Shown: positions 1 to 9,141 of the stretch, piece by piece
Layout: each line of letters begins with the position of its first letter
Numbering within the stretch: position 1 is the first letter of the stretch
Source of the DNA: Qipengyuania pelagi
Lineage (GTDB): Bacteria > Pseudomonadota > Alphaproteobacteria > Sphingomonadales > Sphingomonadaceae
Reading direction: 5' to 3'
DNA: 64,000 nucleotides
Assembly: GCF_009827295.1 (NCBI RefSeq)
Contig: NZ_WTYD01000001.1
Span: forward strand, 434,001-498,000
The notes under the pieces: model-generated
Told to the model about the DNA's origin: nothing
Databases searched by the model: none
Seen by the model: only the letters and a program-made list of their open reading frames with translations
Translations under genes and position numbers: made by a program

Positions 1-669
1 CGCTTCGGGGTTCTGTTCGATGAAAACGCAGGCATCCGGGTCGAGCCGATGGAGGCGCGCCACCGCCCGGCTCGCCTGTTCGTGCTGGCGCGCGGGGAAT
101 TTGCCGCCTTGCCGGCCCCAGACGAACGCTTCGACGCCCGGCGATCCGTGGCCTTCGCAAAAGCGCATGTGATTGGCCGCGCCTTCGTCCCCGAAGCTGG
201 CCGGAACCGCATCATGGACTCTGAAATGGCGCGGATCGGCAAAGGCAAGGTCGAGCTGGCGCTTGGTATCGCGCCATTCCTGCCCGCGATGCAGCATGGT
301 GACGAGATTGGCGGGCGTCAGATGGCAGAGGCCGTCGCCTGTATCGGGTGCCGGGCTGACCGTGGCGGCGTTGGCGGTCCACATGCTCGACGCCGACCAT
401 GCGGCGGCAAGCAACGGACCGTCGAGGCTCCCATCAGCGCCCAGATCGCGCAGCAACCCGTAATTCGGCCGCGGCAGCGGGAGCAGGAAGCCCTGCGGCA
501 GACCCCGCTCCATATTCCCGCGCATCTTCGCGATGCCCTGAAGGGCGGCGGCGCGCGGGAAGCTCGCATCGCCCTTGTGACTGGCGCTGGCGATATTGCC
601 GAGACTGAGCCCGGCGTAATTGTGCGACGGGCCGACGATCCCGTCGAAATTGATCTCGACCAGGCTCAT
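1..669 (-). CDS. astB: N-succinylarginine dihydrolase (5' part, runs off left edge)
   Basis: Second enzyme of the arginine succinyltransferase (AST) pathway: hydrolyses N2-succinylarginine to succinylornithine, CO2 and ammonia in the cytoplasm. Only the first 223 codons are in the window, about half of the usual ~445 residues. The N-terminus has the family pattern GIVGPSHNYAGLS (residues 10-22). The GDEGAANHMR block (160-169) carries the acidic residue E162, which corresponds to the catalytic Glu of the E. coli enzyme. The catalytic Cys and His lie outside the window. The ATG overlaps the astA stop as ATGA, so the two are probably translationally coupled in one operon. Identification is firm; the 3' half cannot be judged. 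Confidence 0.93.
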   Translation of the reverse strand, partial: MSLVEINFDGIVGPSHNYAGLSLGNIASASHKGDASFPRAAALQGIAKMRGNMERGLPQGFLLPLPRPNYGLLRDLGADGSLDGPLLAAAWSASSMWTANAATVSPAPDTGDGLCHLTPANLVTMLHRGQEWRDTKRQLDLAFADPRHFRVHDAVPASFGDEGAANHMRFCEGHGSPGVEAFVWGRQGGKFPARQHEQASRAVARLHRLDPDACVFIEQNPEA

Positions 670-1682
670 CGCGCCACGCTCCAGACCTCGTCGCCCACAC
701 CGATCTCGAGCGTGCGCGCGCAGGTGGCGTCGATGGCGATCGTACCGTCCTCGCCAATATCGCGCCGCCCATAGGCGCAGCGGAAATCGGAGAGGGTTCC
801 GGTGGCGATCAGCGCGCGTTCTCCGATATCGAGCGCGATGTCGCTCACAGTAGATGGGGTCGCCTCGGCGATGCTCTTCACCCGATCGGTGCGCGCGGTC
901 ATGGTGGGCCCGCCGTCGAAGATGTCGACATAGTTTTCGTAAGCAAATCCTTCCTGCTCCAGCATCCGCATCGCTGCGCGACCGGTCGGGTGGGGCAGGC
1001 CGATCACCTTGCGCGCATCTTCATCCAGCATTGCGACATAGACCGGGTGTTTCGGCATCAGGTCGGCGATGAACTGGTTGCCGTTGATGGCGTTGAAATA
1101 GTCCGCTTCCTGAAAACTCATGCCGAAGAACCGGCCCGCGACACCGTCCCAGAACGGCGACCCGCCCGCATCGTCGATGATGCCGCGCAGTTCGGCGAGG
1201 ATGCGCGGAGCGAAGCGCAGGCGATGCATGGCGATGAACAGGTATCGGCTGCGCGCGAGCAGCAGGCCCAATCCGCCCGCGCGCTCATTGGGATGGAGGA
1301 ACAGGCCGCCGACCTCGCTCGACCCTTCGAGATCGGTGACGAGGCTCAGCAATTCGGCGCGGACCGTGCGGTCGAGTTCCTGGCTGTGCTGGGTGAGCGT
1401 GGTGAGGCGATAGGAATAGAACGGCCATTGCTGGCCGACCTGCGTGAACAGCTGGCAGGTGCCGCGCACCTGACCGTTTTCGGTATTCTCCAGCACCAGG
1501 ACGAACTGATCGTCGCCCAATTCGTCGTCGTCGCGCGCGAAGGCGGCCTGGGCACGGGCCAGCTTGGCTTCCAGGGCGTTGCGATCGGCGGGCAAATTGG
1601 TGAAGCCGCCCCCGGTCAGCTTCGCCATTTCGTAAAGCGGTTCGATATCTTCGGGCCGGGCGGCGCGCAGGCGAAAGGTCAA
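666..1682 (-). CDS. astA: Arginine N-succinyltransferase
   Basis: First enzyme of the AST pathway: succinyl-CoA plus L-arginine gives N2-succinylarginine. The 338-residue length fits the family (about 340). Typical AstA segments are present: TGGGFTNLP near residues 23-31, the FLHPNERAGGLGLLLARSRYLF region in the middle, and FWDGVAGRFFGMSF followed by the LMPKHPVY block. The reading frame stays open further upstream, but homology begins at the TTG (1682-1680), which overlaps the stop of the upstream M20 hydrolase, so I take TTG as the start. It continues directly into astB through an ATGA overlap. Arginine catabolism to glutamate and succinate is the implied role of the cluster. Confidence 0.92.
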   Translation of the reverse strand: MTFRLRAARPEDIEPLYEMAKLTGGGFTNLPADRNALEAKLARAQAAFARDDDELGDDQFVLVLENTENGQVRGTCQLFTQVGQQWPFYSYRLTTLTQHSQELDRTVRAELLSLVTDLEGSSEVGGLFLHPNERAGGLGLLLARSRYLFIAMHRLRFAPRILAELRGIIDDAGGSPFWDGVAGRFFGMSFQEADYFNAINGNQFIADLMPKHPVYVAMLDEDARKVIGLPHPTGRAAMRMLEQEGFAYENYVDIFDGGPTMTARTDRVKSIAEATPSTVSDIALDIGERALIATGTLSDFRCAYGRRDIGEDGTIAIDATCARTLEIGVGDEVWSVAR

Positions 1683-2878
1683 AGCGGGTCTCCGTTGGCG
1701 AGCTTTTCGAGAACGAGCGCGGACAGGGCGGCCCGCTCGGCGAGCGAGGGAACGATCATGAATTCGTCCGGCGAGTGGATCGCGCCGCCGCGTACGCCCA
1801 TGGTGTCGACCACGGGCACGCCGCACGAGGCGATATTGTTGCCGTCGCACACGCCGCCGGTCGGTTTCCAGCCGATGGTCTGGCCGAGTTCCGCGCCGCA
1901 GCTCCTGACGAGATCGAACAGCTTCTGCGCGCGATCGTCGACCGGCTTGGGCGGACGGGTGACCCCGCCATGGCGATGGACGGAAACCTCGTGCCGCGCC
2001 TCGATCGCGGCGAGGATGGGCGCGAGTTCGCCGTCGAAGCGCTCCATCGCGTCGGTCGATTTGGGGCGGATATTGAAGCGCAGGATCGCCAGGTCGGGCA
2101 CGACATTATTGGCCGCGCCGCCTTCGATCTTGGCCGGATTGATCGTGATATCGTCCTTCGCAAGTTCGACGATCCGCATGACGAGATCGGACGCGGCGAC
2201 GATGGCGTTGCGCCCGTCCTGCGGATTGCGCCCGGCATGGGCGCTGCGGCCCCGCAAAGTGATCGAGTAATTTCCGGTGCCTCCGCGCGCATGGGCGAGC
2301 GTGCCGTCGGGAAGGGCGCTGGGCTCGTAGGTCAGCGCCGCGTATTTCCCCTGCGCCAATTGCTCGATCAGCGGGCGGCTCGCGAGGCTGCCGGTTTCCT
2401 CGTCCGAATTGATCATGACGTCATAGCCGAGGCGATGCGCGCCCCCGCTCGCCTCGAATGCCTTCAACGCGTGGAGGATCACGCAGAGTCCGCCCTTCAT
2501 GTCGGCGGTGCCGGGTCCGTTCACGGTCTCGTCGTCAAGCCAGCTGTTCTCTTGGAAGGGATGGTCGGCGGGGTAGACGGTGTCCATATGCCCCGTCAGC
2601 ACCACGCGCCGTTCCGCGTCGGGGCGGACGCGCAGAACCATGTGGCGGCCATGGGGCTTTTCGAATTCGGTCCCGTCAGCGGCAATGGCGCTGACCCTGG
2701 CGGGTTCGACCAGTTCGATTTCCCCGGGAAGGGCGGAGAAGGCGGACGAAAGCTTCTCCGCCATCACCGCCAGCCCGTCGAGATTGGCGGTGCCGGTATT
2801 GATCGACGCCCAGTCGAGGGTCTGGTCGAGCATGGTCTTGGCATCGATACGGTCGAGAAGGTCGGCGTGTCTGGTCAT
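1679..2878 (-). CDS. M20 family metallopeptidase / hydrolase in the ast cluster
   Basis: Zinc-dependent M20 amidohydrolase of 399 residues, glutamate-carboxypeptidase-like. Visible metal-site motifs are GHMDTV (H97, D99), the bridging Asp in TADMKGG (D126), the catalytic/ligand pair DEE (E160, E161) and a late AIHSPDE His. A dimerisation-type insert ([17 protein letters not shown]) follows, as usual for M20. No signal peptide, so cytoplasmic. It is first in the operon and its stop overlaps the astA start codon, so it is coupled to arginine degradation. It might act on succinylated or other N-acylated amino acids, for example as an alternative to AstE; that substrate is inference only. Confidence 0.85.
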   Translation of the reverse strand: MTRHADLLDRIDAKTMLDQTLDWASINTGTANLDGLAVMAEKLSSAFSALPGEIELVEPARVSAIAADGTEFEKPHGRHMVLRVRPDAERRVVLTGHMDTVYPADHPFQENSWLDDETVNGPGTADMKGGLCVILHALKAFEASGGAHRLGYDVMINSDEETGSLASRPLIEQLAQGKYAALTYEPSALPDGTLAHARGGTGNYSITLRGRSAHAGRNPQDGRNAIVAASDLVMRIVELAKDDITINPAKIEGGAANNVVPDLAILRFNIRPKSTDAMERFDGELAPILAAIEARHEVSVHRHGGVTRPPKPVDDRAQKLFDLVRSCGAELGQTIGWKPTGGVCDGNNIASCGVPVVDTMGVRGGAIHSPDEFMIVPSLAERAALSALVLEKLANGDPL

Positions 2879-2957
2879 CGATGGGGGCTTAGCGGCGGGG
2901 CGAGGGGTTTGCCAGCCCGGTGCCTCGGGCCTTCACGACCGATCGCGAAGGCTCCTC

Positions 2958-2986
2958 TTGCAAAGGCTTGCCTGCGCCCGCATAAG
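2958..2986 (+). promoter_or_regulatory. Candidate sigma70-type promoter for glcB
   Basis: TTGCAA (2958-2963) and CATAAG (2981-2986) are separated by 17 bp, about 65 bp upstream of the malate synthase ATG, in the 172-bp gap between divergent genes. The match is by eye and unconfirmed. Nothing else is evident in this gap. Confidence 0.4.
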
Positions 2987-3050
2987 CCTGCCATCTCCTC
3001 CCCGGGATCCGCTTTTCGAATGGCAGCAGAGTACGGGTGAGTTTTCTTTC

Positions 3051-5156
3051 ATGACGAATTACGTGAACCGCGCCGGGATCGAGGTCGATCCCGCTTTGGC
3101 CGATTTCATCGAGACCGAGATTCTGAACGCGCTGGAGAAGGACGCGGATGCGTTCTGGCAGGGCTTCGCCGCCCTGTTGGGCGAGTTCGCCCCGCGCAAT
3201 CGCCATCTGTTGGAGACGCGCGAAGAGCTTCAGGCGAAGATTGACGCATGGCATGTGGATCGCGCCGGACAGGCGCACGATGCGGAAGCCTATCGCGCCT
3301 TTCTGGAGGAGATCGGCTATCTCGTCCCCGAGCCCGCGCCCTTCACGATCGGGACGGACAATGTCGATCCCGAAATCGCGACCATGGCGGGGCCGCAGCT
3401 GGTCGTGCCGATCCTCAACGCGCGCTTCCTCCTCAACGCGGCCAATGCGCGCTGGGGCAGCCTTTACGACGCGCTCTACGGCACCGATGCGCTCGATGCC
3501 CCACCACCGGTTTCGGGAGGGTACGATCGGAAGCGCGGCGATGCGGTGATCGCGGAGGGCCGCCGCTTCCTCGACGAAATCCTGCCGCTAGCGGAGGGAA
3601 GCTGGCGGGACATCTCGGGCGCGGACGACATCCACCTCTCTGACGAAAGCGGGTTCGTCGGCAAGACCGATGCCGGTCTGCTGTTCAGGCATAACGGCCT
3701 CCATATCGAGGTGCAGTTCGCCTCCGATCACCCGGTCGGGCGGACCGACAAGGCCGGGATCAGCGATATCGTTCTCGAAGCGGCACTCACCACCATTGCG
3801 GATCTTGAAGATTCGGTCGCGGCGGTCGATGCGGAGGACAAGCTGCTCGGCTATCGCAACTGGCTTGGCGTGATCCGCGGCGATCTCGAGGAGAGTTTCG
3901 AGAAGGGCGGGGCGAAGCTGACGCGGCGGCTTTGCGAGGACAAGATCTATCGCGATGCGGATGGGGCCGACCATCGCCTGCCGGGCCGCAGCCTGATGTT
4001 CGTGCGCAATGTCGGTCACTTGATGACCAATCCTGCCATGCGATGGCAGGGTGGCGAGATTCCCGAAGGGATCATGGACGCGGTCGTCACCGGTGCGATC
4101 GGCGCGCTCGACGTGGCGGGCCCCGGAATGGGTAGGGGGCGGTTCGGCAATTCGCGCACGGGCTCGATCTATATCGTGAAGCCCAAGATGCACGGGCCGG
4201 AGGAGTGCGCTTTCACCAACGACCTGTTCGATACGGTGGAGGATCTGCTCGGGCTCGCGCGCCACACCATGAAGGTCGGCGTGATGGACGAGGAACGGCG
4301 CACATCCGCCAATCTCGGCGCCTGCATCCAAGCGGTGAAGGACCGCATCGTCTTCATCAACACCGGCTTCCTCGACCGGACCGGGGACGAGATGCACACC
4401 TCGATGCGGGCCGGACCGATGCTGCGCAAGGGCGCGATGAAAGGCGCGCCCTGGCTCAAGGCGTATGAGGCGCGCAATGTCGGGATCGGGCTCGCCCACG
4501 GGCTTTCGGGCCGGGCGCAGATCGGGAAGGGCATGTGGGCCGCGCCCGATCTGATGGGGCAGATGATGATCGAGAAGATCGGCCATCTGCGCGCCGGGGC
4601 CAACACCGCCTGGGTGCCGAGCCCGACCGCCGCGACCCTGCACGCGATCCACTACCACCGCGAGGACGTGTTCGAGATCCAGAAGGGGCTGCCCGATGCG
4701 GCGAAGCTGGACGAGTTGCTGACGATCCCGCTGGCGAATGGGGTGAATTGGTCGGACGCGGAAATCCGCGAGGAGCTCGACAATAATTGCCAGGGCCTGC
4801 TGGGCTATGTGGTGCGCTGGATCGACCAGGGCGTCGGCTGTTCCAAGGTGCCCGATATCAACGATGTCGGGCTGATGGAGGACCGCGCGACGCTGCGCAT
4901 TTCGTCGCAGCATATCGCCAACTGGCTGCTGCACGGCGTTGTGAGCGAAGATCAGGTGATGGATGCGCTCACCCGCATGGCCGCCAAGGTCGATGCGCAG
5001 AACGCGGGCGATCCGGCTTATGAACCCCTGCTGGAGAACCGGGACGCCCCCGCCTTCAGCGCCGCGAAGGATCTGATCTTCAAGGGCGTTTCCCAGCCAA
5101 GCGGCTATACCGAACCGCTGCTGCATGAATGGCGGCGGGTTAAGAAGGCGGGCTGA
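3051..5156 (+). CDS. glcB: Malate synthase G
   Basis: Condenses glyoxylate with acetyl-CoA to malate, closing the glyoxylate shunt (growth on acetate or fatty acids, or glycolate). 701 residues, typical of isoform G (about 720), monomeric and cytoplasmic. Family segments are clear: [25 protein letters not shown] near residues 124-148, HNGLHIEVQ, the central [11 protein letters not shown] region and [13 protein letters not shown] with a nearby [12 protein letters not shown]. The frame is open far upstream, but homology starts at ATG 3051. Transcribed divergently from the ast cluster. Isocitrate lyase is not in the window. Confidence 0.95.
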   Translation: MTNYVNRAGIEVDPALADFIETEILNALEKDADAFWQGFAALLGEFAPRNRHLLETREELQAKIDAWHVDRAGQAHDAEAYRAFLEEIGYLVPEPAPFTIGTDNVDPEIATMAGPQLVVPILNARFLLNAANARWGSLYDALYGTDALDAPPPVSGGYDRKRGDAVIAEGRRFLDEILPLAEGSWRDISGADDIHLSDESGFVGKTDAGLLFRHNGLHIEVQFASDHPVGRTDKAGISDIVLEAALTTIADLEDSVAAVDAEDKLLGYRNWLGVIRGDLEESFEKGGAKLTRRLCEDKIYRDADGADHRLPGRSLMFVRNVGHLMTNPAMRWQGGEIPEGIMDAVVTGAIGALDVAGPGMGRGRFGNSRTGSIYIVKPKMHGPEECAFTNDLFDTVEDLLGLARHTMKVGVMDEERRTSANLGACIQAVKDRIVFINTGFLDRTGDEMHTSMRAGPMLRKGAMKGAPWLKAYEARNVGIGLAHGLSGRAQIGKGMWAAPDLMGQMMIEKIGHLRAGANTAWVPSPTAATLHAIHYHREDVFEIQKGLPDAAKLDELLTIPLANGVNWSDAEIREELDNNCQGLLGYVVRWIDQGVGCSKVPDINDVGLMEDRATLRISSQHIANWLLHGVVSEDQVMDALTRMAAKVDAQNAGDPAYEPLLENRDAPAFSAAKDLIFKGVSQPSGYTEPLLHEWRRVKKAG

Positions 5157-5159
5157 GCG

Positions 5160-5774
5160 TCAAGCCGTGCCGGGGTAGGGATTGCCCTGTAGCAGCTTGG
5201 CGAGGTGGGAAGCATTGGTCGCCACCATCTTGGCGGTCTCGATGGTCTTGTCGGGCGTTTCGTCCAATTCCTTGAAGTCCACGCTGCCCATCGCTTCGCC
5301 GACCCAATAGCACGCGGCGACGGCGGGGATCGTCCAGCCGGTATCGTTGAGCGACTGGAACAATTGGGCCGAACTCCAATGCGCGCCATCCTCGTTCCCT
5401 ACGATCGCGGCGACGGCGACCTTGCCCGAACTCGGCATCCGGCCCTTCTCGTCGGTCTCGCCGAGAAAGGCGTCCATTCGTTCGAGGACGCGCTTGGCGA
5501 TCGATCCGATCTGACCCATCCAGATCGGCCCGCCGAAGATCAGGATGTCGTGCGCGAGGATTTTTTCGCGCAGTTCAGGCCAATCATCACCTTCGCCTTC
5601 GTCGGACGTAACGCCGGGCAGGACATTGTAGTCCGCGATCCGCACGGTCTCGGTCACTTCCACCTCATGCGCGGCGAACTGCTCTTTCAGCAGCGCGATC
5701 ATGGCGTCGGTGGAACTCGCCTCGCCCGAGCTTTTCTTGAGCGAGCAATTTATGGCTATGGCTTTGACGGGCAT
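5160..5774 (-). CDS. Flavodoxin family protein / NAD(P)H-dependent FMN reductase-like
   Basis: 204-residue soluble protein with a flavodoxin fold. The N-terminus VKAIAINCSLKKSSGEASST matches the phosphate-binding loop of WrbA/FMN-reductase-type flavodoxins, and ILIFGGPIWMGQIGS (about residues 77-91) is the second FMN contact region typical of multimeric flavodoxin families. It probably binds FMN and transfers electrons from NAD(P)H to quinones or similar acceptors; the substrate is unknown. A clear AAAGGAG lies 10 bases before the ATG. The stop lies 3 bp from that of malate synthase (convergent). It is 40 bp downstream of rsmA on the same strand and may be co-transcribed. Confidence 0.82.
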   Translation of the reverse strand: MPVKAIAINCSLKKSSGEASSTDAMIALLKEQFAAHEVEVTETVRIADYNVLPGVTSDEGEGDDWPELREKILAHDILIFGGPIWMGQIGSIAKRVLERMDAFLGETDEKGRMPSSGKVAVAAIVGNEDGAHWSSAQLFQSLNDTGWTIPAVAACYWVGEAMGSVDFKELDETPDKTIETAKMVATNASHLAKLLQGNPYPGTA

Positions 5775-5814
5775 AACAAATTTCTCCTTTGCCCGGTCAA
5801 TGCACGAGCCACAC

Positions 5815-6651
5815 CTATCGTTTCGCCGCTCTGTCCAAGTGCCGGGCCAATGCGACGAACTCCCCGACCAAGAGGGTCTCCGCCCGCCTTTGCGGATCGA
5901 TGCCGAGCATATCCATCGCCTCGACCGCGCCGGGCACGCCCTTGAGGCTCTGGCGCAGCATCTTGCGGCGCTGGCCGAAGGCGGCCTCGGTCAGGCGTTC
6001 GAGCGTGCGCGCGCTGACCCCTTCGGGCATCGCAGCGGGCGTCACATGGACAATCGCGCTCATGACCTTGGGCGGCGGCGTGAACGCGCTGCGATGGACC
6101 TTCATCGCCAGCTTCGCCTCACCGCGCCACTGGGCCAGGACGGCCAGCCGACCATAGGCGGAGCCTCCCGGTGCGGCGACGATCCGCTGGGCGACCTCCT
6201 GCTGGAACATCAGTGTCAGCCCCGTCCAGAGCGGCGGCCAGTCCTCGCCCGAAAGCCAGCGCACGAACAGGGCGGTGCCGACATTGTAGGGCAGGTTCGC
6301 GACCACTTCGAACGCTTCGCCGCCGATCAACTCGGCATGGTCGAGCTTCATCGCATCGCCATGGATCACGGTCAGCTGGCCGGGAAAGGCCTCTTCGAGT
6401 TCGGCGAGGGCGGGCAGGCAGCGCGGATCCATCTCGATCGCGGTGACGCGCGCGCCCGCCCGCAGCAATGCGCGGGTGAGGCCGCCGGGGCCGGGGCCGA
6501 TTTCGAGAACCTGCTTGCCGGAAAGATCGCCGGGGATCGCCGCGATCCGGTCGAGCAGCTGTTCGTCGAAGAGGAAATTCTGGCCCAGCGCCTTGCTCGC
6601 GGACAGGCCGTGGCGCGCGATCACTTCGCGCAAGGGGGGAAGGTCGGGCAT
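5815..6651 (-). CDS. rsmA: 16S rRNA (adenine(1518)-N(6)/adenine(1519)-N(6))-dimethyltransferase
   Basis: KsgA/RsmA dimethylates two adjacent adenines in the 3' hairpin of 16S rRNA during small-subunit assembly, using S-adenosylmethionine. 278 residues, normal length. Visible motifs: GQNFLFDEQLLDRI (23-36), SAM-binding motif I LEIGPGPGGLTR (49-60) and the catalytic NLPY (119-122). The ATG shares one base with the pdxA stop (TGATG), so it is coupled to pdxA in the usual surA-pdxA-rsmA order. Confidence 0.96.
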   Translation of the reverse strand: MPDLPPLREVIARHGLSASKALGQNFLFDEQLLDRIAAIPGDLSGKQVLEIGPGPGGLTRALLRAGARVTAIEMDPRCLPALAELEEAFPGQLTVIHGDAMKLDHAELIGGEAFEVVANLPYNVGTALFVRWLSGEDWPPLWTGLTLMFQQEVAQRIVAAPGGSAYGRLAVLAQWRGEAKLAMKVHRSAFTPPPKVMSAIVHVTPAAMPEGVSARTLERLTEAAFGQRRKMLRQSLKGVPGAVEAMDMLGIDPQRRAETLLVGEFVALARHLDRAAKR

Positions 6652-7649
6652 CAGGAAAGCGCCCGCCGTTCCGCCATCGCGCTCGCCATTCTGAGCGCCG
6701 CCATCATCGCGCCCGGATCGGCAAGACCCTTGCCCGCGATGTCGAACGCCGTCCCGTGATCGGGCGAGGTCCGCACGATCGGCAGGCCGAGCGTGACGTT
6801 CACGCCCTCGTCGAAATCGAGCGCTTTCAGGGGAACAAGCGCCTGATCGTGATACATCGCCAGCGCCGCGTCATAGGTCTGGCGCGCGCGCGGGGTGAAC
6901 AGGGCATCGGCGGGGTGCGGGCCGGTCACGGCGATCCCTTCGCTGCGCAGGATATCGATGGCGGGGGCGATGATGTCACGCTCCTCATGGCCGAATTTGC
7001 CGCCTTCACCCGCATGGGGATTGAGGCCGCAGACCGCGATGCGCGGCGCCTCGATCCCGAAATCGCGGGAGAGGGCGCTGGCGACGATCCGCGCCTTGGC
7101 CGCGATGGTCTTCGTGTCGATCAGCCGCGGAACGTCGGCCAGCGCGCAATGGACCGTCACTGGAACGGCGCGCAGACTGGGCCCGGCGAGCATCATCACC
7201 ACCTCGTCCGGCCCCAGCCCGCAGGCGGCGGCGAGAAATTCGGTCTGGCCGGGAAATTCGAACCCGACCCGCGCGAGCTGCGCCTTGGCGACGGGCGCGG
7301 TGACGACACCGGATGCCTTGCCGAGCAGCGCCATCCGCACGGCCTCTGCCAGCGACCCCAGAGCGAGCGCCGCTCCCGCATCGTCAGGTGTTCCGGGGCG
7401 ATAGGGCGCATCGTCCTGTCCCAGCACGGGAAGCCCATCGTCGAAGCGCCGAACGGCCTCTGCCGGATCGTCGATACGCACGATCGGACAGGCGATGCCA
7501 CGCGCGATAGCAAGCTGTTCCAGAATGCCGGGTCCGCCGGTCACGAAGAAGGGCGCGAGGCCGCTATCGTGCCTTCTCGCCCAGCTCTCGACGATGATTT
7601 CCGGCCCGATCCCCGCCGGATCGCCAAGCGATACGGCGAGAGGGCGCAT
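6651..7649 (-). CDS. pdxA: 4-hydroxythreonine-4-phosphate dehydrogenase
   Basis: Oxidises 4-phosphohydroxy-L-threonine with NAD(P) in the deoxyxylulose-5-phosphate-dependent route to pyridoxal 5'-phosphate. 332 residues. The DPAGIGPE motif is at 10-17. The three metal-binding histidines are visible as H167 (VHCAL), H212 (NPHAGEGG) and H267 (YHDQ), each one position from the E. coli numbering. A single base separates it from the upstream surA stop. Confidence 0.96.
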   Translation of the reverse strand: MRPLAVSLGDPAGIGPEIIVESWARRHDSGLAPFFVTGGPGILEQLAIARGIACPIVRIDDPAEAVRRFDDGLPVLGQDDAPYRPGTPDDAGAALALGSLAEAVRMALLGKASGVVTAPVAKAQLARVGFEFPGQTEFLAAACGLGPDEVVMMLAGPSLRAVPVTVHCALADVPRLIDTKTIAAKARIVASALSRDFGIEAPRIAVCGLNPHAGEGGKFGHEERDIIAPAIDILRSEGIAVTGPHPADALFTPRARQTYDAALAMYHDQALVPLKALDFDEGVNVTLGLPIVRTSPDHGTAFDIAGKGLADPGAMMAALRMASAMAERRALS

Positions 7650-7650
7650 G

Positions 7651-9003
7651 TCAGTTATACTCGATATAGGCGTCGTTGCGCAGGTCGCGCAGATAGCGCT
7701 GGGCGCGCTTGCCGATGCGCTCGTCCTCGATCTGGTTCATCAGCGTTTCGAAATCGGGTCCGGCGCTCTGTTCGCGATCGTCGCGACCGCACAGCATCAG
7801 CACGCGAATACCGTCCTCCACACTGCCGAAGGGCGGGGTGACCTGGCCGATCTGCAATTGCAGGATCGCGTCCTGCAAGGCTGATGGGAGCGAGCGGACG
7901 CGGATCTGATCGTTGGTGACGATGCTGGCCCCGAGTGCGGCGGCCGCGTTCTCTGCATCGCCGCAGCCGCGAATCTGCGAAACGCCGCGCGCGAAGCTTT
8001 CGACGCGCGATGTCGCCTGCGCCTGCGTGGTGCCCGGTTCGAAGCTGATCGAAATCTGCTTGAGGCTGAGCACCGCATCGCGCGGATCGGCGGTGAGCAC
8101 CTGGCGCTTGTCGATCAGATAGAGGATCGAGAGTCCGCCCGGAATCGGCACCGGACCGACGAGCTGGCCCGGCTGCATCTGCGCGACGACTTCGGCCAGG
8201 GCCGGCGGAAGCTGACCGGGCCGCACCCAGCCGAGATCCCCGCCTACCGCCGCCGTCGTGGCTTCCGAATATTGCCGCGCATAAGCGACAAAGCTGCCAC
8301 CCTGCTGCAATTGCTCGACGATGCTGCGCGCATTCTGCTCAACCGTCGCCCGTGATTCGGGAGTGGCGGAAAGGTAGATTTCGCCCACGCGAAACTCTTC
8401 GGTCCCGCGCGAGGCTTCGAGCCGCTCGAGCTGTTCATTGACCTCTTCGCCCGACACGCTGACGAAGGGGGCGACGTTGCGGCGCAACAGGCGCTGCCAG
8501 GCCAGCTCGCCCCGGATCTGGCGCTTCAGCGAATTGGGGGAGGAGCCTATCTGCTGGAGATAGGCGTTCATCGCCCCTTCGCGCTGTCCGAAATTCTGCT
8601 GCGCGACCGCGGTGTAACGCTGTTCCACCTCGGCATCGGTGACCTCGATCTCCTGCGCGGCGGCCTCCTGGATCTGCAAGGTCTCGTCGATCAGGTTGCG
8701 CAGCACCTGCATCTTGAGCCGCTGCATATCTTCCGCGCTCAATTCCTGATCGTTCGCCGCCGTGACGAGGGCGACGCGCTGGTCGACATCGGTTCCGGTG
8801 ATGACATCGCCGTTCACCACGGCGGTGGCGGTGCGCACATTGGGATTGCTTTCACCCAGCAACGTCACCGATTCGGGCAGGCCCAGCGGATTGTTCGCCT
8901 CGGGCGCACTCGCCTGGACCTGCGCCACTGCGGGCATCGGCGCGGCCAGCAGGCCGAGCACCGCGGCGAGGGAAACGAGGGAGGAAACAGGTTTGCGGTT
9001 CAC
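7651..9003 (-). CDS. surA: Periplasmic chaperone / peptidyl-prolyl isomerase SurA
   Basis: Periplasmic chaperone that escorts outer-membrane proteins, LptD among them, to the Bam complex. I choose the GTG at 9003 because it places a signal peptide (NRKPVSSLVSLAAVLGLLAAPMPAVAQ) at the very N-terminus; 450 residues. A SurA_N-type chaperone region (about residues 60-215) is followed by one recognisable parvulin domain (EFRVGEIYLS to LYLIDKRQV, about 225-320) and a second, more divergent parvulin-like segment (about 325-430). The arrangement lptD-surA-pdxA-rsmA is widespread in Proteobacteria. There is no strong Shine-Dalgarno before this GTG, so the start is less certain than the identity. Confidence 0.9.
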   Translation of the reverse strand: MNRKPVSSLVSLAAVLGLLAAPMPAVAQVQASAPEANNPLGLPESVTLLGESNPNVRTATAVVNGDVITGTDVDQRVALVTAANDQELSAEDMQRLKMQVLRNLIDETLQIQEAAAQEIEVTDAEVEQRYTAVAQQNFGQREGAMNAYLQQIGSSPNSLKRQIRGELAWQRLLRRNVAPFVSVSGEEVNEQLERLEASRGTEEFRVGEIYLSATPESRATVEQNARSIVEQLQQGGSFVAYARQYSEATTAAVGGDLGWVRPGQLPPALAEVVAQMQPGQLVGPVPIPGGLSILYLIDKRQVLTADPRDAVLSLKQISISFEPGTTQAQATSRVESFARGVSQIRGCGDAENAAAALGASIVTNDQIRVRSLPSALQDAILQLQIGQVTPPFGSVEDGIRVLMLCGRDDREQSAGPDFETLMNQIEDERIGKRAQRYLRDLRNDAYIEYN

Positions 9004-9141
9004 AGAGATAGTCCAATAGCGGCGCGATGATTGCGCCCGGATATGGCCCGGCTTTGCCGCCGCGCGGCTTAACCGTAGCTGATTGGCCGCGGCGATTAGC
9101 GCATCGGAGCCACGCTGCCAACGGGCGCGACGCAAAGCGCC

